Assembly: GCF_921293095.1 (NCBI RefSeq)
Contig: NC_060247.1
Span: 50,069,111 to 50,133,110 of the forward strand
Direction: 5' to 3'
DNA length: 64,000 nucleotides
From: Ischnura elegans
Taxonomy: Eukaryota > Arthropoda > Insecta > Odonata > Coenagrionidae
Shown here: one piece after another, positions 1-12,434 of the stretch
How positions within the stretch are numbered: the first letter of the stretch is position 1
How the letters are laid out: every line of letters begins with the position of its first letter
Notes under the pieces: generated by a model
Databases searched by the model: none
What the model was told of the DNA's origin: nothing
The model's input: only the letters and a program-made list of their open reading frames with translations
Translations under genes and position numbers: made by a program

Positions 1-919
1 CTTCGTTTGCCATCTTTCTAATCAGCTTTCCATCGCGAAGCTCAGCATCACCTCAACCCATTAGTATATATTATAGTCGCTAGATGATCTTCTTATCTTC
101 AGTATCGTAGTGGTCAGTAATCTGATCTTAATCTATTTTTCACTTTGCCATGTATCATTAAATAGTCTTCTCTAGGCCTAGACCTAGTTTACATACTGTA
201 GGCCTAGACCCAGTTTGGAGCTAATTATCATCCTTCCTCCGCGAAATATTGGTGTCTGAACTATAAAAAGCGACACACTTTACCGAGATTTTCGCGAGGG
301 TTTGCTGATCACTTTTACTCCAGTCCTCTGCCATACACTCTCTCCTGTTTTAGATCACCAGCCTTTGCTAATCACATATCTTGTCATTATGTTCGTGTAA
401 CAGAGCTCGTTCTTTTTCATCGTTTTACTTGTCCAGTTACTTAATTTAAACAACCTTTTTCTGTAATTAAGTTATTTTTGGTCATTCTTTATCTCAAAAG
501 AATTTTACGAAATTTCTTTTTTTTCCAATATTTATAATAAATATAACTTGTCGAAAACGATTCTTGTAAACTTCTTCAAATGTTCACTATTATTCATCAT
601 AAAAACGTCACTTTAATGTGTTCTCATTTTTGATTTTTCCTGCATTGTTTTTCCTGAGGTTTTCGTCCTCACGAAAGTATTAGAAAAAGTACATATCTCG
701 GGAATCTTAAGTTAATATTGCTGCGTTACCGCATTTCATCATATGGTTCTACTATTTTTATTGTCTTTTGGAGCATTATCCGCCTATGTTAGGAATCAAT
801 TGAATGTTGCCTGAAGAGAAAAAAAAACCCTTTGGAGTGGAAGCTATATGGTTACACACGAAGGATTTCTAAACGGCAATGCTGGAATTAGGATAATATA
901 AAGAAAGAGCGCTGGGATG
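1..919. other. No gene seen
   Basis: AT-rich DNA with homopolymer runs. No open frame of note, no splice-consistent coding segment and no clear repeat was recognised. Confidence 0.5.
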
Positions 920-1172
920 CAGGGGCGGATCCAGTAATTTTTTACTGGGGGGCACAAGGGTCTGACAGGCAAACGATCTTCTCATACATGAGATTGTAAA
1001 CAAGATACAACAATTACTGTATGAAATGTTCTCTTTATTTTAATATGAATGTTATTAATATGAAATTAAGTGATTGAGGCTCCGTAATACACAAAGTAAA
1101 ACGAACGCAATGATAACCGCATAAAAAAATGTCTATTTCTGGGAGGGGACACTTGACCCCGATTTAGCCAAT
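920..1172 (+). mobile_element. Short non-autonomous element, CAGGGGCGGATCCAG family, copy 1
   Basis: It starts CAGGGGCGGATCCAG and shares its interior with 30923-31199 (reverse) and 39965-40143 (shortened): the shared text includes GGGGGCACAAGGGTCTGACA, a central block around TTACTGTA, and a block reading GATTGAGGCTCC. The right end is eroded (about 1172). There is no coding capacity. Confidence 0.7.
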
Positions 1173-3530
1173 CATATCGTTAGATTTATAGGTTATCAGT
1201 TATCTCAGTATTGTAAAAACATTTATGTAGCATGGTTAACCCAGTTGGAAAAAAATATTTGCTTACTCATTGGTAAAGTAATAAAAAGGTCTGTTTCTGA
1301 AGTTGCGGAACTAGGTTTTATTCAAGTTTATACTGAAAATATTTCTGCTACGTGGAAATGTTCGTCAATGAGTTTTGAGTTTCCCCGAATGACGTCTCAT
1401 TGGTGCACAAGTGGTTCTCAATGAATGACTCGCGCTCGAGGAAAAAAATGAAAGCGAAAGCTGGACAGCGCCCGAGGTTATTGGTCAGAGTTGCGGGAAT
1501 GATTGGGTGACTCATGTGAGTGACGTCCGACATCCCCTTCCCTCGAGGTGGCTGTAAAGAGTTAGGTTTTGTTAGGCTCTTTAACAAGGGAAAAGAGAAA
1601 CAGTGCTGCACCATTTTTTAGGAAATCACCTCGGACTAACCTGCGGCATACCTCTATGGAGTTAGCCGCAGTTGCATACATGGTGCGAAAATTCCGACGA
1701 AGAAAAGTAACTTGCCTTGGCCGGAATTTGGGCTCGAATCCCAATAAGTGCATACGAGCGTGATGCGCCCGCTCCCAGCAGGCTTCCCCCGCTCTTTTCA
1801 ATGCAGGTCCACAGAGGGATAGGCGCGTTTCTAATTTTAAAATGTAGAAAAAAAGGCAGGGTCTAATGTACAAATTTAATTGGAATGTTCATGTACAAAA
1901 TGAGGCCAGAGGACCTCTTTAAACACAACATTGGAAGTAATTACACTCCTCTGTTAAACGGACATGATGACTCATACTTACGTATCAACAGGAGACTTGA
2001 ATGTGGAATCAGCCGCATTTTGATAAAAGTTATTTAAAGAACGCGAGATATTGTTGCAAATGAGCAAATGTATCAGTTTGTGCGCCGTTAACGTCAGGAA
2101 TATTTACCGGCTTTTGTTTTTTTAATTATTATTTAAAAACCAATTTCAGGAGACAATAGCAATATTTAGGAAGTAAGATATGCCGTCACATGTTCTCTGA
2201 TAAATTCTGTGCATTTTGGTACCTCATTTGTAGAGTTTTGTTGCGTATAAGTTGAGAAAAAGGTATATATACAGTAGAAATAAAAAAAGATAGTAATTTG
2301 ACCTCAGTTTGAAGATTTTTTTTCTCTGGAATTGCCACATTCAATGGGACTGCTTCTTAGAAAAAAAGCTAAGGCATCGGAGTTTTAAAAAAATTTAACC
2401 CGTCTGTTTGATTTTTTTTTCAAGGCTATGCGTGAAGATTTAGCGCTTATTAAATTGTACATATATTCTAGGATAACGTTTTGTACTGTATGATAATAGC
2501 GGTGAACTAATACTAAATTCAATGAAACCATTGTTAGGCAAGTAGAGGAATGGTTGTGGAACAATTTGAGGTCGAAGAAAGACGTGGAAGCCGATTTTGA
2601 CCACTCCTACCCATAAATGGTGTTGGTTTATTGTGTATTATCCTCGAAGTTTTCTTATTTTAATTGGAAGTGATGTTTTGGGCTAGGGGGAGGTGATATT
2701 AGTTTTGATTCCTACCCTTTATAGAAGGCCTATCTATGTAAACTAATATATGGTGAGAGTAAAAAGTGAAGTCATTACATTAAATCATAAGTAATTACTG
2801 TTTTTAGGTAGAAACCTCCATTTCACCTTGATCCAACCCCAATGTAATAAGTTCTCGCTCGCAAATCCATTTAAGTTTTCGGGAAGAGGAGTTTTGACCC
2901 TCAAGATCCCAGTAAAAACTGTAACTACATACCAGCAAAATAAGAGCTTCGATTACATACCGGTGATCTCCCTTTTCGATACGGATTTTTTTAGTCCATT
3001 CGAGTTCGAATTTCAATTGTAGGTCCTGAAAAGTGAGGACATGGTACTCTTTCAATGAATATGAGTAATTCTAAAGTGATCTTCAGGCGCTTGCTCTCAT
3101 TCGTTTTGTGTTTGAGCCGTGAATATATCTTTCTTTATTGAAAAGTGGAGATATTTTTTACATATTTTTACCGTGGGAATACCGATTGATATTTTTAGGT
3201 TCTTGGACGACGTTTCGCTTTGAGTAAGTGGATTTTCCTGCGTGTTTGCTTAAATTTGCGCGTGAAGGAAAAGTCCCACTTTCCTCGTTCGTTCTCGTTA
3301 CGAGGAGGGAAAGTTGTCATTTCGTCGCGGGAAAACGCTCTTGAATTCCGTGGGGATAGTCTCCCGCGACGCCTTTTGAGCGACTGGCCTTGTGAATGAA
3401 AGCTTGTGGCCTCGATGACTTACGATTAACTGTAAGTTCTGATGAAATGGTTGGTTTATGATTGAGCTCAAGGGGGAACATCAGGAGGGGCAAAATCCCA
3501 TGGGTCTCGGACCGTGATGCTGAATCTGAA
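1173..3530. other. Non-coding; one SINE-like patch
   Basis: No supported gene. At about 1690-1800 the minus strand has GGGATTCGAGCCC, which fits a pol III B box, within a block resembling tRNA-derived SINEs. The short open frames here have no recognisable domain. Confidence 0.4.
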
Positions 3531-3534
3531 AATT

Positions 3535-3690
3535 CTGTGCAAGGGGACTGCGTAGAGGAGGCCCAATTCCATCCCGCAGAATGTTGATTTCTGTTGCCAC
3601 TTCGGACACATTTTAATCAGTTTTCAAAAATGTCCGCGGCGCACAGTGGTCCCAAATGGAAAAAAGCTGGCCAAAAGTCATTTTTTCGAC
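3535..3690 (+). repeat. Interspersed repeat, part of a family also at 6.6 and 48.2 kb
   Basis: The stretch from GCAAGGGGACTGCGTAGAGG to the block around GCGCACAGTGGTCCCAAATG matches the reverse complement of about 48410-48530. Its end also matches the start of 6630-6915 in reverse. It is non-coding. Confidence 0.65.
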
Positions 3691-4819
3691 TTTTTACGAG
3701 GAAGTTTTGAATTATGTATTCGGATTCTACAGGGTATGGCCTATAATATTTCGTACCTGATAGGTCTGTGTGATTATTATGTTGACCTGTGTAACCCGTC
3801 AAACATGGGCATGTTCAGCCTAAAACGCCCGAGGCGTAGAAATAGTCGATTTAAGGGTAATTCAACTTAATAAATGACTATTTTAATTTCAAGGGATTCA
3901 TTTGTCAATTTTAATACGGTAAGTTTGCATATTTTTTTTACAATATTATAGTATTTTTTGTTCGTTTTAGAATTTATTATAACAATATTTAATTATTTAT
4001 AATGTTAGCTACTTTTGAGCCTATTTTTAGTCAAATGTGTCGATATAGTTTTGTGCCCCTCCGTGCCCCTCGAAGATTCCTATGCTGAATCCTTAGGAAG
4101 AGTATATACAACAAGACGGAGAAAAAAAATCTTGCCTAAACTTGCCTATCCGACATCTAGAGGGTTTTAAGTTAAGCGGTGCACCGCTCCGCTGAGGGCG
4201 GCTGGCCGGCGGCCGGCGGGAAACAGTGGCATTATCGCTCAAATACTCCTGTATCGGTGGTCAAACTTGCATGGTGTATACATAGCATAATTCTACATCC
4301 TGTACGATTACATACATCAAGTGCTTCACGCCTATCGTATGCACACTTCTTGTTTGTGCACTCACCTTCAAATATTCATGAAACCAATGAGGGCCGGTTT
4401 TCATGCTCTTAATGAGAAACATTATGAGTGATCAAAAGTGACAACTCAAGTCCTCATGCGAGAACCTTACAGTAACCACAAGATGCTTTTCTCTGCAAAA
4501 CTTTCCTCATATTTTTATAGAGAAGAGATCCCTTGCATGCTGTACAGCGTTGTCAGCACGTTATTCCGAAATAAGGTATTGGCGCTAAGAGAAATAAATG
4601 CTCCCTAATGCCAAGAATTATTCACAGAATCATTTCAACAGCCCATAGACGTAGATAGGATTGAATTCGGACGGAAAAATTCGTCTAAACCCACCAATGG
4701 AGCGTGAATCTTGCTCGTGCATTTTTTAATAATAATGGAATGAGGATGACGGCCTCCCTCGCCATAGCCATTGCATGGATGTGGTGAACATTTCCCACTC
4801 AGTTTTACTTAATGATTTT
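3691..4819. other. No gene seen
   Basis: AT-rich, with one short GC-rich island near 4190-4220 (GGCTGGCCGGCGGCCGGCGG). Nothing supportable was found. Confidence 0.4.
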
Positions 4820-6000
4820 CTATGTGAACAAGTGCTGTGCTCCGAACTGTGTTAACACGGCTAACTCGAGAAACTTCTCCTGTCCAGATAATTAAAGCAC
4901 TTGGTTTGCCAATATTTGGCATTCAAATTTCAGGATACGCCGGAAACTCAGAGGCAAGTCTATATAAGCTTTATATCTTTTATTCAATTCCAAATCATAA
5001 TTTCCGGTTTATTATTGGTTAAATATAGACAACTTTTAGAAATCACATTCATCGTTTCAGCCGTAAATACACCTGTTAAATTTGAATTATGGGTGCCGAA
5101 AATTTATTCGTACCTTGCGGTGTACAATAAAAATACAGAGAGAAAAGAATATTCATAAGCGACGAAGAAGGAATATGTCGTGGAATATTTGAAAACTAGA
5201 TTTCGACTGAATGAAATCAAGCATGCAAAAAATATTCTGACTCGTTTTGCGCGAAGAATGTTTTCTCGAAATACCTAAGAAAGTGGAATCAAAGGTCGAG
5301 GACAGATGAGCAATTCGAAGAGACGTTCAAAAGCTGGTTGCAGATGGAAATGAAATTCCCTCCAGAAGTATATCAATCTCCCTCTCGCATCTAGTGAGTG
5401 CAAATGATTACCGTGTATGCACAGTCGGCGAATATATGCAGTGTATAAAAATAATCACTCATTAATCTCAATCATCATATTTTTAAAAGTGGAGTTTTAA
5501 TTCAGGATTTCATTTCAGACAAGATGAAATTACGTGTAAATATAAAATTATAATCAATAAGTAATAAATATTGGACCCGTTTCCATAATTTTGAAAAATC
5601 TACGAACAAATGCTTTATGTGCATGAAATGTAATTATTAATGTGATTTGCAATTTTCACGACAGGTATCTATAAAAGACTTGTCCATAGACTTACAGTGA
5701 TATTAAAATCTCTATCCTGCTGCTATGAGATAAATAATGAAGCCTTCAGCCAGTATTGCATTGAAATAGCTGAGCTGTACATCGATTATGGTTGGTTTTA
5801 TATGCTGCTCATGGTACATAAAGTGCTGATACATGGAACAGCAATTTCCAAAGAATCCTATCCTACAATTGAATTTTTAACTGAGGAAGCATTGGAGGCC
5901 AGGAACATAGACATGAGGAAATTCCGAGTTCAACGTACAAGAAAATCCTCAATAATGTTAAATTATGAAGACATCTTTCGAAGGCTCCTTTAAATAACTG
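4820..6000 (+). pseudogene. Decayed transposon-associated ORF
   Basis: Scattered coding remnants are on the plus strand. Near 4827 the reading CCAPNCVNTANSRNFSCP resembles the start of a C2CH (THAP-like) zinc finger. At about 5280-5380 a segment reads RKWNQRSRTDEQFEETFKSW. At 5697-5993 an open frame ends MVHKVLIHGTAISKESY, then LTEEALEARNIDMRKFRVQ and FRRLL. A stop follows, then the same frame resumes with ITESYI. The pattern HK-LIHG, (S)EEAQEARNKD and RLLIT-DP is, from memory, typical of a widespread arthropod transposon protein. Stops and frame changes break it, so it is not a working gene. Confidence 0.5.
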
Positions 6001-6284
6001 AATCATACATTTTAATTACATCAGGAGTTACAAAAAACGAAGTCAGCCTATCAGGTGAGGTGAAAATTGGCTAGTTTTAAGTGATATGCAAAGCGACAAT
6101 GAGTCCGATGGGGTGGCATCGGACGACTATTCTTTTAAAATTCGTTTTTTGTGATACATGAAAGCGATTTTATTGCAATTAGAACATTATTTTCCTCAAT
6201 TTTCTTAATAACAGTCATTTTATTTCATCTAATGTGACTTATCAAATACATGGAAGCCAAAAATGAGTGAGTGTGAGTATTTTT

Positions 6285-6345
6285 TCCGATTTTGTTATCT
6301 CACCGACTATGCTGATGGTCGCGGGTTCGAATCTCACCAATTTTA
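6285..6345 (+). repeat. Possible tRNA-derived SINE head
   Basis: CTCACCGACTATGCTGATGG is followed by CGCGGGTTCGAATCTC, which fits a pol III B box. No complete cloverleaf can be drawn, so this is not a tRNA gene. Confidence 0.3.
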
Positions 6346-6629
6346 TGTCGTAAATTCTATAATGGGTTTTAACTACAATTTGTACATCTTTTGCCTTAAA
6401 ATTATACTATTTTAAGCTCTCCATCAACACCAAGTTATCGCCAATCGCAATGACATCTATATCGAGATTTTCTAAAAATTGTTTAAATAATAACAGCTCA
6501 AAAAATGCTAAAAATGAAGAGATATCGTAAAAATAATGCCAAAATCAGATTTAGACGATCGAAATCAGTCAAGGACATCCACTTTTGTCGCTATTTTAGG
6601 TAAAATTACGACGTTATTAATTTTGGCCA

Positions 6630-6915
6630 GCTTTTTTCGATTTGGGACCACTGTGCGGCGCGGCCATGAGTGCAATGGGGTCCACTTTTTTCCCAATATT
6701 TTGCAATATAATGTTTGTAATTGCGAGGAATGGCATTGAAGTGTTATGAATTTGATAAATTAAATCATTCTGAATGTAGATTTTCGTTGGCACCGCTAAT
6801 TTTACCTTATTTCCCCGGGAAACTCGAATCAGTTTGTCCGTCAGCGATGCGAGTGGCGACTTCTGAAAACCCATTTAAATGCGCGGTGGGTGACAACACA
6901 GTCAGAGGCCGATTT
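6630..6915 (+). repeat. Interspersed repeat shared with 48.2 kb (inverted)
   Basis: From the block TTTGGGACCACTGTGCGGCG to GCGGTGGGTGACAAC this stretch aligns along most of its length with the reverse complement of 48183-48410; both share GTTTGTAATTGCGAGGAAT and AAACCCATTTAAATG. Several short frames in it are accidental. Confidence 0.75.
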
Positions 6916-6959
6916 GAAGATCCTCTTTCGAAATATTCGTGATTCTGTGAGTTCGCCCT

Positions 6960-8640
6960 CGAGGAGTGGCGATACAAAGGGAGGAGTGACCGCCCTCCCT
7001 CCCCAATCCACACGTGCTGAGACAGTATAAAAAGTTTATGATTTAGTGTTACTCCCACGCAATGGTTGATTCATCTGTAGAAGTATAAATCCCTCTTGCG
7101 CTACGTTAATACGATGTTTAACTTCCGAGGGGAATCCTTCATAAACTTCAAGTCTTCGAGAGACGTTGCTCCGAAAATGAGGGAGTCGCCCGAAATAATG
7201 AACTTAATCCTACCCAGCCACTTGGTTGGGTCGACTATCGGTGGCGTTTTGTTTTTTTTTTTCTTTACTTGCGTTGGGTTTGCTTAGTCCTACAATTTAG
7301 ATTACCAAATGCTGATGGTGTTGCTGAATAAGTTAGGTACTTAGCGCCTAATTATTACTTTCTCAATTAGTTTCGTTACTCCATATAATTGCCATGGGAC
7401 GAATTCCTCTGTACCGGAAATCGAAACACATACCTTTGGCGTTCCGGGCCACTGCTCAGACCACTACGCAATACCGGTTCTTTAATTCCCATGTCAAATT
7501 ACTGTAAATTCCTGTGCCAATTTCTCATGGCAAGTTGCGTTATGTAGATTAACGAATCCGCCACCATTCATGTCAATCGACGAGGATACTCAAGTAGAGT
7601 AGGTATTTAAATCGCCAAATGCATTTTAGTGTCCTGCCATCACGCATTGTAGCAAGAACTTATCATAGGTGGGAGGGTGGTGTAAGAGTAGGTCAAGGGC
7701 GGACATAAGTAGGGTCCAGGAATGGAATCATTCAGATTAAAGTGGTTAACTACTATATTTTTTAAATAATAATAGAAAATGGCCAAAATCGCTAACCAAA
7801 TGTTGACCCCTTGGTGGACATGAGACCATTTTATCTAGAGTAATACTCCTCTTCCCCGTAATTACCTTTCTGTCTGAGATATTTTGGGCCTCAAATTTTC
7901 TGGCTGTCTTTTCGGCAACTTCAGTCCGACTATAGGTTCGTTCCTTTTTTGTTTGCCACTGATTGTGACCTTAGAATCCGAATTCGCTGTGATTGTTTAG
8001 TGTTTCCAATGCGTGAAAACTCTTTATTTAGGTATTCGAAAGAAAAATAGCAAGATGATTAGATGTGAGTCTTAATTATGAGCTGCTCTACTTTGCTTGT
8101 TGGTTTGCTTCATGCTTTTCGGACAAATTCCTTCGATGAGCACGTTTTATCTTCGAGTTTTCCGACAGTTTTATCTTTTTAATGACTTCCTTGGGTGTCG
8201 TTCATCTGCCAACGTCAATCTATACCTTCCAATGAGTCACACATCTACGTCACGAACGATGAAGCGGCCGCGGAAGAAATCACGCTTTGAATCCAGTGAT
8301 ATGGCCTCATTTAATAGGATAAGCTTATCTTCTCCACCTTCTATCTTCCGTAGACTGAAGTGTGATACGAAGATAACGCCTCTTTTTTTTCTTCCTCTCG
8401 CTGGTAGATTTTTTCGGATTCGCTTTTTCACACTGTCTTCCTAGGACGGATTTATTTATAGGTCATGGTAACGATACCCTAAAATAATGTTTAGAATACA
8501 TGATGTTGGTGCAGAAAATTTATCGCTGGGTTGGTCAATATTCAGTTACAGGGAGGTAAATCCCAATGTCTAGTATGTGACCACGATGTCCGTTTGGATC
8601 CATCGTCATCAACCTTCAATGGGTATTTTCTGTATTTAAA
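6960..8640. other. Non-coding; one SINE-like sequence
   Basis: No gene is supported. At 7410-7472 the minus strand reads TGCGTAGTGGTCTGAGCAG, then TTTCGATTTCCGG, which fits the spacing of pol III A and B boxes of a tRNA-derived SINE. A 115-codon frame at 8097-8444 shows no recognisable domain and is probably chance. Confidence 0.4.
7410..7472 (-). repeat. tRNA-derived SINE head
   Basis: On the minus strand an A-box-like TAGTGGTCTGAGCAG is followed after about 20 bases by the B-box-like GTTTCGATTTCC. The anticodon region cannot pair properly, so I read it as a SINE and not a tRNA gene. Confidence 0.45.
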
Positions 8641-8653
8641 CATCGTTTATTGA

Positions 8654-8757
8654 TAGAATAAACTTTTCTCGGGTTTCCGCGCGGGTAAGAAAAATCTAAG
8701 AGCGCCAATTACTTACCCGTGCGGAAACCCCTAGAAAAGTTTATCCATTCTATTCGC
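8654..8757. repeat. Foldback (MITE-like) element
   Basis: The left arm reads TAGAATAAACTTTTCTCGGG, then TTTCCGCGCGGGTAAG. The right arm is its near-perfect reverse complement (CTTACCCGTGCGGAAACC, then CTAGAAAAGTTTATCC). The loop is about 20 bases. Confidence 0.75.
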
Positions 8758-8864
8758 CGGGAAAGTTGTATTTATTTATTTCCATACCACCGAAAAAAGC
8801 TCCTACGGCCTTTTAAATCGGGGATATTAATATGTTAACAGTTTAAGTTACATGATAAGGGTTA

Positions 8865-8942
8865 CTTACCCAGGCGGAACTCGAACCCGTGATATCCTGT
8901 TTGGCAGGCGAGGACTTTACCCCGCCGCCACCGAGGCCGGCA
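8865..8942 (-). repeat. tRNA-derived SINE head
   Basis: On the minus strand GGCGGCGGGGTAAAGTCCTC is followed by CCTGCCAAACAGG and the B-box-like GGGTTCGAGTTCC. This order is that of a tRNA-derived promoter. A perfect cloverleaf is not formed. Confidence 0.5.
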
Positions 8943-10013
8943 AAATCGTTTACTTTAGTTTAAATCGTTTATTGATAGTTTTCTTGTTTTTACTGCAATT
9001 CCTTGATTTTTGTCCAATCGTATTTTTACAGTTGGAGTGGCAATGCCGGAAAGTTATCTTTTCCTCATGATTTTTTTTGGTTTAGGGAAGCCTTCGCCTT
9101 TTTTTGGTGCTATAATCCCTGTCTATGTTGAATCCGGTCGTCATAGAATTGTGCAAACATTCTGCTGACCGAGACATATCATTTTTGATCGACTTGGTTA
9201 AAGATGAGCCCTTATATTACCCGCTTCCCGTTACTAATGTTTCCGTTTAGGTGTAATCGCCTGGAATTTTTTAGGTAAATCGTCCATAGGTAAAGGTTTC
9301 GGTAAATAGTCATCATCCATTCGACCCTATAAAATCTGAATGTCGCATCCCTAAGTTCCATCCTCGTAACCTCGGTATGTTGGACAATGGACAGGTGTTT
9401 TGGTTTCATATGCTTTTACCTCATGTGTAGTTTTACTGCTGTACTCTTATTCCTGTACGGCTAAATTATGGGGACACTATAGAAATTGTAGGGTAACTCT
9501 TCTTTACTTTCTATCTTACAAAATCGTAATACCGCGTCATATTTTCTGAACTAAATGTAGCCGTAAAAGCTGTGAGTCACGAAGGTCTGGATAGTGTATG
9601 TCTAATTTTTCTTATCCGGTTTATTTCAAGCCAGTCTGTTTGGGGTACTTTTTACAGTCATTCAATCGTTCAGGATCATATTTACTTGAGCTTTCAATTC
9701 GTTGTTTGCTATCTGAAAGATCGTTCAACAATTTCGCATAGACTATTTTTGGCGGAAACCTTAGAAAGAATTCTATGGCTTGCATCCCTTCTGCGATTGT
9801 AGATGGTAGACTTACCTACGATATTCTCTTGAAATAACTTCTCGCAATTGATAGCGACAAAGTCACAGTGGTTATAAGTTACGTAATTTGCTAAGCGAGG
9901 ATCAGTCAAGTACTCTCGATTTTCTCCACTAGCATTGAAGACCAGGAACTGTTTACTTCATTCTGTTAAGCGCTGTAATAATACTTCTTGGTGCCGAAGA
10001 AATGCTATGTGAT
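8943..10013. other. No gene seen
   Basis: Short frames in both directions have no family features. No repeat was recognised. Confidence 0.4.
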
Positions 10014-10021
10014 TATAGTGT

Positions 10022-10317
10022 CAGTGGCGCAGCAAGGGGGATAAAATCCCCCCCAGAGCTCAGAGAAATTTTTAAATTAAATCTATTTTACTTAATTGGA
10101 TTAATATTGCTTTTAGAATAGTGTGAGGATTAACAAAATATCCCTCAGAAGGCCGTAAAACTCAACATTTTGAACCATTTATCTTAAATTTTTCTGGCGT
10201 AGGGCCCCGGCACCTACCGCTTCCCCTGCAGGGTATACTACCCCAGGCACCCCAGTGATAGTTGCACTTGAAACCCCCCCCCCCCCCCCCTAGCTTTAAT
10301 TCCTAGCTGCGTCCCTG
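10022..10317 (+). mobile_element. hAT-like MITE, CAGTGGCGCAGC type
   Basis: 296 bp. The left end is CAGTGGCGCAGCAAGG, and the right end reversed is CAGGGACGCAGCTAGG. The flanks are TATAGTGT (10014-10021) and TTTAGTGT (10318-10325), an 8-bp target duplication with one mismatch. It has no coding capacity and contains a run of about 17 C near 10274-10290. Confidence 0.8.
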
Positions 10318-10325
10318 TTTAGTGT

Positions 10326-11043
10326 ATCTTAATTTTTCTAATATTTTTCAATCAGAAGTACAGTCAGGGAATCATTAATTCGTATTTTGTTGTATATGGT
10401 TCCTGTTCGTTGGTACCTTCAAGAGGAGAGGGAGGCCCTCCTCTCAAAACCTTTGTTGGGCAATTCAATTTGTTCACCAGGCAATATTTTCTCCGAAATT
10501 ATTATTTAAGAAAATTAATGTTCGAATTCCATGCATTTAAAATATTTATAATAACAATGATGATGGTGATGATTACTGTGTAACACATATTATTTAATGA
10601 GCAATATTCACTGCGGGAGAGGGGATAATGAGAACAGGACTCGATTGACGGCCCCACCACCAGGCCCCAAACCTATACTTTTTGTATCCGATCCTGCCCG
10701 CACACCAAACTATTGTTCAAATGCGCTGGTGAATGAGCTTTTTTCGTGAAATTTATGCTGGATTCTAAACTCGGAAAAAATAATCATTTACCGGCGAATC
10801 ACTCAAGTTTGGACCTTATCAATTCGGTGCATTAGGCTCTACCTCTTGATGGTATTTGTTGATTTCTGACGGAAAAATTATAATTGAAAAGCTAATGACG
10901 CTGAATAATCACCATTTGTGAAGAATTATCGGAGGGTCTGCTGTATTTTACCATTCAATTTTTTCCCGTCTCAGGTGACGCTAAATTATGTTTTGAAGTG
11001 ATAAAATTTTGGATAATGACGCTGTACATCAAAGGAGGTAGCT
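10326..11043. other. No gene seen
   Basis: AT-rich sequence without a recognisable gene or repeat. Confidence 0.4.
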
Positions 11044-11051
11044 AATGAACC

Positions 11052-11330
11052 CTGTGGCGTAGCCGCGGGGGTTTTATCCGGGTTACAACCCCCTTGAGCC
11101 ATAAGGCGCCAAAAACGAGTAAGATGGCCTTATTAAGTAACTTTTAATAAATAGTGGTACAAAATTACTGTTTTTGAGCCCTATAAATCACGTTTTCAAC
11201 ATCAAAACTCCCAAAATTTTCCGGGGTAGGACCCCATTTTGCCTAGGGTGTTTTCCATACATCCCGGAAGGGCCCCGAAATCTCCGGTAAACCCTCCCCC
11301 CCTCGTTTCAAAATCCTAGCCACGCCACTG
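11052..11330 (+). mobile_element. hAT-like MITE, CAGTGGCGTGGC type
   Basis: 279 bp. The left end is CTGTGGCGTAGCCGCGG and the right end reversed is CAGTGGCGTGGCTAGGATTT. The 8-bp flanks are AATGAACC (11044-11051) and AATGAACA (11331-11338). It is non-coding. Confidence 0.8.
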
Positions 11331-11338
11331 AATGAACA

Positions 11339-12171
11339 ATGTGTGTAATGTAGAAATAAAAATTTTCTCTTTAAGTTTTGATTGAGGCCGATAGTTCCTG
11401 GTGACATATAATCTTACGGATTGAGTTAATCTCTGCACACCCATCGTTTATTGAGCGTGTATGTGAACGTCACTGGTAATCGTCGATAAGTATGCATATC
11501 GCTTCTAATATTAATTAAAAATTGAATCCTTGCGTATGTATTGTTTTCCTTGCGTTGCGAATTATTAGGAGAAAGCGCGAGGAATTCATTTACTGTAAGC
11601 CGGACATTAACGCTATTGAGCCTTCCATCAATTTTACATTAACGGAAGCCGCGAAAACCGTGCAACGGTCATGATTTAATTTTTTCTCTAGTGTTTCGAG
11701 GTTTAGCGTGAGAATCACTGGGCCGTTGAGTCCGTCGTGTCCATGTCGACGTGTTTCTTAGCGGGCGGAAGTGACTAGGGAGTAAAACGCTAAAAACACG
11801 GGTCCGCACTCGTTTCGGGCGGAAGGGGAACTTGAATCGAATTTCTCTGGCAGGTGTTGCGGTATACTCGAACGCTACGGAAGGGTCGATCTTTCAACGA
11901 TCGTTTCCCGCCTTTTTATAGGACCCTCAATATTTCTCGCCCCAGGGCATAACAAATTTATTATTACCTTCCAAAAATTAGTGTTTGGGAAATTAAATTG
12001 ATTTATCCGGATCTGCAGATATATTTATTTCAGTGCAAGGGAAAGCTTGCTGTCAATGGATTCGACACTTAAAACAATAATAGTTTTAAGAATGGGTTAC
12101 ACAAAGTTTAGCTTGGGTTTGAACCTTTTGACCCCCTCACTAAAGGCTCTGGATATAGCTGGAAAAATACT
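11339..12171. other. No gene seen; GC-richer patch
   Basis: The segment 11640-11900 is richer in CpG than its surroundings (GTCGTGTCCATGTCGACGTG) and could be promoter-like, but no TATA box, initiator or exon could be supported. Confidence 0.3.
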
Positions 12172-12179
12172 GTCCTTTA

Positions 12180-12426
12180 CAGTGGCGCCGACTCCATGGG
12201 GCTTGAGGGCAAAAATTCGTTATGGGTGTGAGGAAAAAATGTGTCAGGCTTGCTGATTTTGCCCGGAGTGTCCAGATATCGAGATTCTAGTTATCAGGGC
12301 TCTAATTTTGATCACATGACTCTTCTAAAATGCTTAAAAAACTTAAAACTCACTACTTATAATATTTTCCGGGGCAAGAACCCCGGTGTGGGCCCCCCCA
12401 ATATTTTTTGTAAGTCGGCACCCCTG
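12180..12426 (+). mobile_element. hAT-like MITE, CAGTGGCGCCGACT type, copy 1
   Basis: 247 bp. The ends are CAGTGGCGCCGACT and, reversed, CAGGGGTGCCGACT. A perfect 8-bp target duplication GTCCTTTA lies at 12172-12179 and 12427-12434. The same element is present in reverse at 40210-40461. Confidence 0.88.
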
Positions 12427-12434
12427 GTCCTTTA

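Noticed and set aside
6285-6345. A possible tRNA gene
   Set aside because: Only the B-box half fits; the acceptor and anticodon stems cannot be formed, so it was listed as a SINE head.
8097-8444. 115-codon frame with many serines
   Set aside because: No family match, no context, and no splice or codon signal.
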